This document shows positions 10,445 through 21,700 of a DNA stretch of 64,000 nt, one piece after another. The translations under genes were made by a program, and so were the position numbers. Position 1 is the first letter of the stretch, and each line of letters opens with the position of its first letter. The notes beneath the pieces were generated by a model. That model ran no database searches. It saw only the letters and a program-made list of their open reading frames with translations, and was not told the DNA's origin. The stretch lies in NCBI GenBank assembly GCA_949775045.1, contig OX459098.1:12248741-12312740 (forward strand), given 5' to 3'. This DNA is from Metridium senile (Eukaryota; Cnidaria; Anthozoa; Actiniaria; Metridiidae).

Positions 10445-11621
10445 ATGTTCAAGATCAGCGAAATAGGTCAATCCGGGCATGGCGAAGACTCAGTGTCCCT
10501 CGTCGTTGTAAAGACATGTCTTCTTGTTGCTATAGCACTAACGGCTTTACTAGGTAAAGGTCTCTTCGTACTGTCACCATTATGTAATATATTATTGTTT
10601 TAGGTAATATTATAGTGTTCTATACATGTGCTACAAGACACCACTTCTTCGTACTGTCACCAGCTACTACATTATAACGCTAGCTATTTCTCTTGATCAT
10701 ACTGACATTGATTATTATAATTATTATGTTTTAGGTAATATTAGTGTTCTATACGTGTTATACAAGACACCACGCCTTCGTACAGTCACCAGCTACTACA
10801 TTATAACGCTAGCGATCGCCGATATCCTTATGGCAGTGATAGTAATGCCCATATCTATTGTTATAGCGATAAGCGGGTGTGGAGCGGTTCCAGCGGACAT
10901 AGGCAAGGTAACTCACTGGATATATGGAATGCTTAACCTGGGATCTTTGCAAACTACAACTTTGATCGCTATTAACAGATACTTTTGCGTTGTCAAACCG
11001 GCCAAATACAGAAAGTATTTCAAGCCAAAGATTGCAATTCTTATGATAGTTGCTTGCTGGATTACAACAACATGTTTGTCGATAACAATATACACCACAA
11101 ATAACTTACAAATTCTCTGTTCACCTGAATTGATGACGTACTTCGTTGTGTTTGACAACCACAAACTATTCGTTATTTACATGCACTTGTATCAAATAGG
11201 GTTTGTAATATTACCAAGTTTGGCAAATATCATCTGTTACTGGAAGATCTATAAACACGTTACAAATCACAACGCCGGGACAGCGCAAAGTTTAAATGCA
11301 ACGAGTAATGCGGCAAGACCTATAGGTGCAGAAGAGGCTCATCTAACAAGATCAATGATGGCTTTGGTCATTGGCTTCACTGTTTGTTGGATTCCTAACA
11401 CAACGCTGGTGCTATTGACAGCTCATACTTGGGTTCCAAGAGAAGTTGTTGCATTGATTGCGTATTGTGCGTTTATCAGTAGCGCACTCAACCCTGTGTT
11501 GTACAACATCTTTAACAGACCTTTTAGGAAACGCTTTAAAGAGATAACAACTTCACGAAACCTTGTAGCGCCAGAAACCAGTAGAAACACGGCATTCTCG
11601 TGTGCTTTGCATGGGCTTTAG
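10445..11621 (+). CDS. class A (rhodopsin-family) GPCR 2
   Basis: Paralogue of GPCR 1 in two exons, 10445-10553 and 10735-11621, joined in phase 1 at the same TM1 site (..TALLG / GNISVLY); 331 aa. Landmarks: LAIADILMA in TM2, NRYFCVVKPAKYRKYF after TM3, CWIPN in TM6 and NPVLYNIF in TM7. The NRY variant and the short N-terminus match GPCR 1, so the two are a local duplication now in opposite orientation. The intron contains a decayed copy of the exon 2 start (10604-10686). Reading straight through that copy would give a false longer ORF from 10626, so I start exon 2 at the intact acceptor. Ligand unknown. Confidence 0.93.
10604..10686 (+). pseudogene. decayed duplicate of GPCR 2 exon 2 start
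   Basis: This copy begins with its own TTTTAG acceptor and repeats the exon start about 131 bp upstream of the functional one (ACAAGACACCAC.. through ACATTATAACGCTAGC). A two-base insertion (ATTATAGTG for ATTAGTG) breaks the frame of the TM1 coding segment. It is a partial exon duplication within an intron. Confidence 0.85.
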
Positions 11622-12498
11622 CACATTCTTTAGTTTTGGGCTGTGTTTGTGCATCTAGATTGAAAAACATGTTTGCACAACCTTAGCATGGGCTATATTT
11701 GATTAAAAAAAAAAAACATTTTGAGACATTTTGTTTCGCTGATTAATTGGAATAGGTAATATTCCATCGAAAAACATCATTTTTTGGGTATCTTTGCCCC
11801 AGTTAATCAAACATGTATGCCGTTTTGTCAAGAGAGCACAAGTATCTATAGATGTTTATTTGAGCCTCAATTCTCGTTGTAGTTGTACAATTGCACTAAA
11901 CAGCGATGCACAGGAGCCGGTTGTACGAAATACTAGGCCGAAAAGCGTTAACTGATCCTTATCCAACGGATAAAACCTATACAAATTCTATACACTGGAT
12001 AACTCTTATCCAGTCGATAACTTTATCCAGGCTTCGTGTACGAACGGCCCCTGATGCCCGCAGAAGATGACCACTGGATAGTGGCAAAATATCCACTATA
12101 ATATTGAGAAGGTCGACAATTATTTATGCGGCTCTCTTGGTTTTGCATATTTTGCTTGCAGGGATACAATCGGTACAAAACAGTCATTTAGTGTCAACAA
12201 GTAACAGATTTTACTATGTATTACATAAAAGACAAATTAACATTGGATATTAACGTACACTCAAAAATAGTTCAAAGTATCAAAAGCGCCGAATAATTCA
12301 CATAAATTGTTGATAATATTTTCCATTATTTGATGTCCATTTGTACATGTGTTGTACTCAGTCGAGAGAATATAAAGTAGTTTATCTCCTCACGAATTAT
12401 AGTTGAAGTGCTTCTTAAGAATTCAATCCCTCTTCTGGAAATTGACTCTTATTAATGGCTTCCTTAACGCAATCACTCACGTGATATGGTTCAACCAA
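11622..12498. other. intergenic region between GPCR 2 and BAZ1A (convergent)
   Basis: The 3' ends of the two genes face each other across about 0.9 kb. A foldback element lies at 11911-12053. No other feature is supported. Confidence 0.6.
11911..12053. mobile_element. short hAT-like foldback element
   Basis: The left end CAGGAGCCGGTTGTACGAA mirrors the right end TTCGTGTACGAACGGCCCCTG. The interior repeats TTATCCA / TGGATAA. The CAGGGGCC terminus is typical of hAT-type MITEs; no clear target duplication was seen. Confidence 0.65.
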
Positions 12499-12750
12499 TC
12501 ACGTCTTCCGACTACTTCGTACAGCTCTTTGACTGACGTCCAATCCCATTTCCGAGAGCCGAGTCTCGAAGAAAGCCGACAGCCGTACGCCTGCTCGGGC
12601 CTCTTTCGCTCGTGGTCGGAAGTGTTCGGCACAGTCGATGAATACTTTCCTGACGTCGGAGATAAAGTCTTCCACAGTGTTGTAGGCGTTTTTATGTACG
12701 TTCGTCTTGATTGTGCTCAGGTCGAGAGGACAGGCATTGTAGTTGGGATA
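12499..12750 (-). CDS. BAZ1A: BAZ1A exon 18: C-terminal half of a divergent bromodomain
   Basis: This last exon enters in phase 0 after TTTTTAG. It reads YPNYNACPLDLSTIK, then DVRKVFIDCAEHF and KEARAGVRLSAFFETRL, ending at a TGA. It matches bromodomain helices B and C (PLDLSTIK, DVRxxFxNC, AGxxLxxFF). Where most family members have Tyr-Asn after the helix B Cys, this protein has His-Phe. The overlapping plus-strand ORF 12403-12801 is its shadow. Confidence 0.92.
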   Translation of the reverse strand, partial: YPNYNACPLDLSTIKTNVHKNAYNTVEDFISDVRKVFIDCAEHFRPRAKEARAGVRLSAFFETRLSEMGLDVSQRAVRSSRKT

Positions 12751-15700
12751 CTAAAAATATATATTAAAATATACATTAATAAATTGATTTGGTGTCTATA
12801 ATGAAGATGATGGTGATGATCATGATTATGCTGATGATAACTATCGATATACAATTAAAAGTTACGTATTTTTTGGAGAAAAAAAGAAATTATATATTAC
12901 AATATACAAAGTGCTTGCTTAACAAGCGAAGACGTCTCCGTTAAAAATAACAAAATATTTGCCAGGGGCGGATCCAGAAATTTGTCAGGGGGTGACCAAT
13001 TGCAAATGAAGGGCTCTTGTGGTGCTAAATGTCTTAAAAACTAGATCCGCCCCTGCTCGCTTATTGTTTCTTTATGTATTATCGAAGACAAATACGTATA
13101 AGCGATAAAATACTTGCTTATAGTAGTTTTAAACGGTTATCTATACCTTAGAGAGGCTGACAGGATCCAAGAAAAACTCAGCGTCCATATGCTCGATCAC
13201 TTCATCCAGCAGTTTCCCACACTTAATCATTCTACCAGCCAGTCTAGGGTCTCGTTTGGTTGCTGACTTTCTTACAGGAGAAGGAGAACGTGATGAATCG
13301 ACGGACGAACGTCCCTTAATCCTCAACGATATTGGTAGATTCCTCTTTCTTTTTGTGGATACTGGTGTTGATGATACGGATGATGATGGTGACGATTCGC
13401 GAGTTCGTGGTCGTTTCGCGGAAGATTTTGATGCACTGCTTGTGGTTTCTTTCTGTGAGCGTGAAGGCTGTACAGGCGAAGTTGACCGCTTTTTAGGGTT
13501 CTTGGGTTTTGCTGGTGGTTTAGACTTTTTCACAGGCTTTTGCTTTTCTTTTACCTTCGCGCTGGATAGAGCAGCTGGAGAAAGAAAAATTATAATTTTA
13601 GTGTCAGATAAGAAGGACAGCCTACGGTGGTTCTTACAGTCAAGATACTCACCGTCACGTTCAGTGAACAGTTGACTTTTTTCATGCTAATATTTTCTAA
13701 ACCTTCTACTGCTTCAAAAGCTCTTAAATTGAAGCAGTGAGTTCAAATACACCAAGTGTTCCTTGTAAATCTTATTTCTAATCTATTCGCTCATAGAATG
13801 TGGGTTTAAAAAAGTAACAAAAAGACTCACTATACACGGTTCTCACTGTAAGGAAACAAATAGTATACTCGAATGATGGAAGCAAAATCTCAAACAATAT
13901 CTTTCTATATCCGAAATAAACTCAGGGAGAGAACGTTCCCTGATAAAACAAACTACTGCTTTGGTTATTCCAATGAAACTTGACGCCATAGTGTTTACAT
14001 ATTTAAATAATAGAGTAAGTGAATCCGCAAGGGCATTATATGCTGTGATATTTGCCCGCGGAAACTGGATGTTCAGAGTACGTTCTCGGGCGACTATTTG
14101 TTTTGAGAAACATCTACTTTCCAATGGCAACTATCACAGCATTGTGCCCCCGATTTCAACTGCTTTATTGTTTTTATTATTCAACAACAAGATTTTCCGA
14201 AGCGGACGAAAAGCTCAGCGGGTACTATGATAGAATGAATAGAATGAATAGAAATATGCGCTGATAGAATCGCTCCGCGGCGGCCACTATATCACGTCAC
14301 GTGATCGCCCCTCGACCAATGAGAGCGGAAGGAAATTTGGTGTTGAATTATACGTAATGATAGATAACGTTACATATAAAAATTGTTCGACTCGGCGTAC
14401 AGTTTATGTTTCTACCTTTAATGGTGGATTTCTTGACACGGTTTTTCTTGGGTCTCTCATCGTCAGCGCCAGTACACACCTGGCAGGCCCAGCTTCCACG
14501 CGGTATACGACGTAGGGCAGGGTAGGCACAGTCCATGTGGTATGCCAATGGACAGACATCACAACACAGTAGTTCACCGTCTTGCTCACACAGTGCACAT
14601 ACATCGACATGCTCTGATTCAGCTTCGCTAGCTTCTTCTGTGAAACAAGATAATATTTACAGTTATATAAGGATGACGACGACAATGACGGTGAATGATG
14701 ACTGATGTTAATAACGATGCGAGCGATTATGATTTCGATCAATTTGGTGTTGGATGATGACGATGATGAGGGGGATTATGATGACGATGATTGGGAAGAT
14801 GATGCGGACGATGATGAAGGTGGTAATGATGAAGATGATTATGTCAATAACGATGCGGGCGATAATGATTTCGATCATTTTGGTGTTGGATGATGACGAT
14901 GATGAGGGGGATTATGATGACGATGATTGGGAAGATGATGCGGACGATGATGAAGGTGGTAATGATGAAGATGATTATGTCAATAACGATGCGAGCGATT
15001 ATGATTTCGATCAATTTGGTGTTGGATGGTGACGATGATGAGGGGGATTATGATGACGATGATTGGGAAGATGATGCGGACGATGATGAAGGTGGTAATG
15101 ATGAAGATGAATATGATGTCGATAACGATACGGGCGATAATGATTTCGATCATTTTGGAGTTGGATGGTGACGATGATGAGGGTGATTATGATAACGATT
15201 GGGAAGATGATGCGGACGATGATGAAGGTGGTAATGATGAAGATGATTATGTCAATAACGATGCGGGAGATAATGATTTCGATCAAATTGGAGTTGGATG
15301 GTGACGATGATGAGGGTGATTATGATAACGATTGGGAATATGATGCGGCCGATGTTAAAGGTGATACGATAACGATGACGATTGAGATGATGACGATGAA
15401 GGCGGTAATGGTTGGGGCGATGATGGTCATAGCTAGTCATAGTGACAATAATAATAATGCTGCTGACAATGATGATTGTAAAGTGCATCATGATCACGAT
15501 GAGGGTGATTGGGGCAATGATGACAATGATGAAGGTACCTTCACTTTCTTCCTCTTCTTCACTCTCTTCTTCTGAGTCTTCTTCCTCCTCGCTATCTTCC
15601 TCTTCGTCCTCCTCTTCTTCCTCCTCGTCGTTAGTAGGTGCCCGTCGTCTACGGTCACTACGTCGCGGTTCTTTAGGACGGCAGTCTGGACAAAACCAGT

Positions 15701-18700
15701 TGCCTTCTGGGATCTGGGATAACAAAGTAAATAAATAAGTGAAAATGAGAAGTGAGAAGAAACAACGGACACATGGATTAGGAAAGAATACACAGCACCG
15801 TTTTTTGAATAAATGCATTTGCTTTCTAATGTGTTTATTCATTTATACACCGATTTCAAAAATCGTTGTCGCAATTTAAGCTACACTCTGAAGCCTGCAA
15901 AGGATGTCGGTAATATGAATATAATTTGTGATTTATTGCGCGTTTTTATAAGAAATAATGTTTCATCATCTACCACTGCAACAATTTGTTATGGTCATAT
16001 AACAAAAACACGAATAATGAAAATATACTATGACTAAAATGATAAGAGAAGAAATACCGACATCCTTTGCAGGCTTCAGAGTGTGGACTGTAGCTTCGGC
16101 TGCGGCAACGATTTTTGAAAAAAGTGTACATTCTTAACTGACAAGTAAGCCTTTTTACTTTAGGAACAACATTGCTAATAACGATCCACATACTATAATT
16201 GAGCAGATTTCATAATGATATGACTATAAAAAGCTCACGGCATGAACGCGGTTTATTCATACGAAATCTGCAAGCACACGGCACTGAACTTTCTTTCCAC
16301 AGTCATACCAAATCTGCTCTATGATCATCGTGTAACATAAGACAGTGCGTGACAGTACATTACCTGTTTGATTGGTGGCTTCAAACAATACATATGATGT
16401 CCACGATCACAAGCGTCACACAGCAACATCTTCTCTCCGTCACCTTTTCTACGACACAGCCTACAGCGAGCGTTCAATACAGACTTGCTCCAAGTTATCG
16501 ATCCGTCTAAGGTGTTCAAATGGACGAATACTTGAGATAAACTAGTGCAGGCCATAAGAGATTCTTCCCAGCGCTCAAGACAAGTTTTCTGCTTGGTTGG
16601 TAAACCTTGAGTTGAGGAATTACTGCTTTTATCGTCATCGCCGTCTTCGTCTTTCTTATCATCGCCATCTTTAACCTCTGTATCTTCTTTGTCTGTTTTC
16701 TTGGTCTTCTTCTTCTTTGCGTCTTTGTTTTCTTCGGCTGATGACATCATGTCGTTGAACTCGGCCAGAGCTAACGCGGCGGCATCTTTTTGTCTCTGTC
16801 GCTTTGTTTCTTCATCTTCGCCTAGAGGTAGACCGAGATATTTGGAGTCGATGCCTTGTTCGACCTAAAATCAACACAAGTCAGATAGCTGTAGTAATGC
16901 GTGGCAAACAGCGGTAAATTTGCCATTGTAAAAGGAAATTTGGACTACAGTGTTTGAAGTCGTTTGATAAAAAAATTCCCTGAATATATAAGCTTGAAGT
17001 TTCGTGTACATAACCTTTGTTATATTTTAAAGCTACCATGAGTCTATACTTTTGTAGACTTCTTTATATTTTGAGAAAAAAAGCGATGAAAGTCGTACAC
17101 TCTATCGTTTTTTATAGAGTCCGCATGCGTAGTCGTTTGACCGCTGTGTTTGTAGTCTGAAAGCCCTGGGTTTTTTTACGAAAGTGATAAAGTGGCTATA
17201 TTTAATCACGTTAGTACTTCAACTAAAACTATATCAATATCACTGATATATCATTATCATAATTATTATCGTCATCATCATCATCACCATCGTCATCATT
17301 ACTATATTATCCGCCACCAATCACATACCTTTAATAGAGCTAGAGCCAGTTCTTTCACGGCCGGGTTCACATGCACAGAAGTAGGGGCCAAGCTAATGAC
17401 GGGTGTCCCTGTACGTGATTGGTCAGGAGACCCTACTAGTTGATTATCACTAATATCAAGCTTAAGATGACTTGGAATCGACGAAAATTGCGACTCTTTC
17501 TGTTCTTCGACTTTTACCAGCTCGGGATCTATTTCGTCGTCTTTCGAATCACCATTAGTAACAGTTTCTGATTCTTCTTTCTTTATGACTTCTACTGATG
17601 TCTCGATGACTTTTTCTGACTCGTCTTTGAGTTCTGACTTTGGTTTGACTTCATTTGACTTATCTTTGATTTCACTGTCTTCTACTTCCATGGAGCTTTC
17701 AAGGTTTCCATTCAATAGGGAATCATCCTTCATTTCTACATCACCGTTTTCATTCTTCACTTCCTCCTTGACATCCTCCTTGAGATCCTCCTTACTCTTA
17801 TTCATATGACCGTATATATCATTCTCAACTTTAACCCGCCATGCAACTCGGTCTTCGACCTTTATAGCGCCCAGTCCTCCCTGCCATAGTCGGTCCTCGA
17901 ACTCTAGTACCTGGTCACGCAGGTTAGCTTCCAGGAATTCCTCGTTTGTCTTGTAACGGCTTTTGTCGATGGTTTGTTGTTTCCTGGGCTTGGTTTTAGG
18001 AACCTTTTTCTGTGCAGCATTTTCTTCTCTGAAGGGGCATTTCTCAATGGTTTTGGTTAGATAACGGTAGTCAGATTGTAACGCTTCACGTAGCCCACGC
18101 TCACGATGTCCTCGCGGGTTAAGGGCGTCAACCAGACACTCAAAGTCTTCTAGTTCAGCGATGTACGACCATCTTCTTGTTCCCTCTCTTTTACCGTATT
18201 TATCGATGATTTCTTCTCTCTTCAACTTATTTATTCTAGATTCCCTGAGTTTCTTAGCCTCCTTTTCTGGGTCTTTACTCTCCCCGTCTTTTCTTTCCTG
18301 TTGTTGGTGGTTATCTGTGTCTTTGTCTTCGGTTTCTTCTTCATTAACACTGTCTTCGTCATCCTAAAGAACCGATAGTGACCGTATTATCAGTAACAAT
18401 AAGAGAAATTATAATAAATTAATATAAACAAACTTTTCGTCTGAACGCATTACATATGCAGCGGAATGAAGAAAATCAGTTTTTTTACATGTATGAAATG
18501 TTTTCAGTCATTACTGGGCCAGGTGATTTCGCGCGCGCACTTCTCCGGCTAGTATTATCCAATCAGAAGCATTTTGTTGCATCGCCAACAGTTCCAAGAT
18601 GGCGTCGTTCGAGAGAGTTCACTTTACAATACAAAATTGAATGTAAATTGAAAAAACGCTCTCTGCACTCTATCAGCAATATAAAAAGAATAAAAACAAA

Positions 18701-21700
18701 ACGCAAATGCCTAAAAGTAACTAAAATCGTTGCTGTCTCGAGGCGCCATTTTGGAACTGTTTGTTTTGACAAACAATCCTTTGCGCGCTTCAAAGCGAGG
18801 TCACCTAGTGAAAGCTGGAAAAATTAATGTACCTCGTAGTTTTCTTCCTCAAAGATCGTTTCCAAGAACGTGGGTAAATCAGGATCGTTTTCCTCAACAA
18901 ACAATCCCTTGAGCGACCTAAATGACCAGTATCTACGATAGATACGATCTCGCCCCAATGGCTGAATACTGCTCATAGACACTGCTTTACGGGTTTCACC
19001 AAGGTAGTCTTGTTCACGACGTTCACGGTCGAGTTTCTTTTGTAACACGAGCTGTTCCTCTTCTTCTTTAGTTAGGACAACTTCTTCTACAATGAACACA
19101 ATAAACAGTCAGAATAAAAAACAAATAATTGAATAAATAGATGGATTGATAAAAGAATGAATGGATGAAAGAATGTATATATAAATGAAAGAATGAATGG
19201 ATGAACGAGTGAATAGATGGATGAAGAAATGGATGAATAGATGGGTGGGTGAATGAAAGAATGTATATATAAATGAAAGAATGAATGGATGAACGAGTGA
19301 ATAGATGGATGAAGAAATGGATGAATAGATGAGTGGATGAATGAAAGAATGTATATATAAATGAAAGAATGAATGGATGAACGAGTGAATGGATGGATGA
19401 AGAAATGGATGAATAGATGAGTGGATGAATGAAAGAATGTATATATAAATGAAAGAATGAATGGATGAACGAGTGAATGGATGGATGAAGAAATGAATGA
19501 ATAGATGGGTGGGTGAATGAAAGAATGTATATATAAATGAAAGAATGAATGGATGAACGAGTGAATGGATGGATGAAGAAATGAATGAATAGATGAGTGG
19601 ATGAATGAAAGAATTTATATATAAATGAAAGAATGAACGAGTGTGTGGATGGATGAAGAAATGGATGAATGAATGGGTGGATGAATGAAAGAATGTATTA
19701 ATAAATGAAAGAATGAAAGGATGAACGAGTGTGTGGATGGATGAAGAAATGAATGAAGGAATTGATGGACGAATACAATAGACCTAACGCGTTGCTATGT
19801 ACGTTTCCACCCAATTCAAAACCTCTGGGAATATACACTATTGTTCCAAACATTTTCCACGTGATGTCCAAATACATAAGACAAAGAATCTTATTCCCAA
19901 AAGATTTGAATTTGGTGGAAACGTACATAGCAACGCGTTAACCGATTTGGTCTATGAATGAATGGATGAATGAATATACATGTAATGTACGGGCCGACTG
20001 TCAACGCGCCTTCTTTGTTTGTGTGTGTCTGTCCGTCTTGTCGATCTGTATGTCAGTTTGTTTCACATACCTTGTTTGTTCTTGTCATCGTCTGCATGTT
20101 TGTCTGTCTGTCTGACCACAATTGTGTGTTTGTCTGTCTGTCCTGTCGATCTGTACGTCAGTTTGTTTCACATACCTTGTTTGTTCTTGTCATCGTCTGC
20201 ATGTTTGTCTGTCTGTCTGACCACAATTGTGTGTTTGTCTGTCTGTCCTGTCGATCTGTACGTCAGTTGGTTTCACATACCTTGTTTGTTCTTGTCATCG
20301 TCTGCATGTTTGTCGTCTGGTTTGCTCGTTTCCTCCTTTTCTTTTCCAACCGATTCCTTCTCGTTCTCCTTATTTTCCTTTTTCTTACTTTTTGATTTTT
20401 TTGTGTCCTTGGTTGCTTTCACTTCCTCGGTATGTTTGGAGTCCTCTTGAACACTTGAAAATTATAAGCACAATTAAGCACGTAAGTAAGTAAGTAAGTA
20501 GAAATAAATAAGTGAATAAGTAAGCAAATGAGTAAAAGTAAGTACGTAAATAAGTAAGTAAATAAGTAAAACTAAATAAGTAAGTAAAAGTAATTAAGTA
20601 AATAGTTAGTAAAAGTAAGTAAGTGAGTAGGCAGGTAAGCACATAAATAAATAAGTACGTAAGTATATATGAAAATAGATAAACACTGAGTGCAATTGTT
20701 ACTATTGTGTATGCTGGTCATAAATCTATAGCTGATCCTGTTTTAGTATAATAGAATATACTATTAACTGACTAAAAACCTTTTAGCATACCTGGTATCT
20801 TTACTGGCCTGACTTTTATCTTTCTCAATTTCTTGGATCTTCTCTGTGTCTTTCTCTTTTTTCTTTTTCTCTAATTCTTCTTTTACTTTCATTCGATCTT
20901 CTTGCCGTTTACGATATCGAGCAGCCGCTTCTTCCTTTACTCGGCGCTGTTCAGCCCACTGATCAGACAGCCACTCACGGCGGGCTTTCTTGAGCCTGAA
21001 AAACATTACAATGAACAATAAAAACTAAAAACATGTGCACACTTATTTCACGATAATTCATATACACCTATTTGACAAAGACGTAAACAATAGGTTCTAT
21101 TTGACAGTGTACACGGGTGGCATGGTCAAATAATGGCCTTTAACCTCGGTAGTCTGATTCCCAGATCTTGCAGACAGTTAACACTAAACAATCGTTATTT
21201 TAACATGCACACTTCACACAAGTTGAGTTTGAACTAGAGACAAGTCTGTCTTGACTTTCCATATTCCTTCTAGGTCAACACTTTAATTGAAATTTGTAGT
21301 AGTTTTCACGTAAGATAGATCTATATTATAGACAACACCCCAGATATTGGCTTGATTACTCATGTTGACAGGCAAATACCATAACATCGCAATCAGTTAC
21401 TATTATCATCATTGTCGTCATCATCGTCATTCTCCTCATCTTTGTTGTTGTCATTATCATCACCATCATCATTATTGCTCTATTCTTGTTAAAGTTAGCA
21501 TTATCAATATCATCAGCATGATATCTCATCATCATTATTTATTATTGCTTTATTCATCATCATCAATATCAATATTATCATTATTGCTTTATTCTTGATC
21601 ATCATCATCACCATTATCATCATCATCATCATTATTATCATCATCATCATCATCATCATCATCACCATTATTATCATCATCATCATCACCATTATTATCA

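Noticed and set aside
12403..12801. 132-aa plus-strand ORF
   Set aside because: It is the complement of the last BAZ1A exon, which reads as a bromodomain on the minus strand.
14705..15575. Long acidic or Met-rich ORFs on the plus strand
   Set aside because: They are open only because a GAT-rich minisatellite repeats with a period close to a multiple of three; composition is not protein-like.
20019..20450. 141-143-aa Ser/Cys/Val-rich plus-strand ORFs
   Set aside because: They are shadows of the 105-bp minisatellite and of BAZ1A exon 11 on the other strand.
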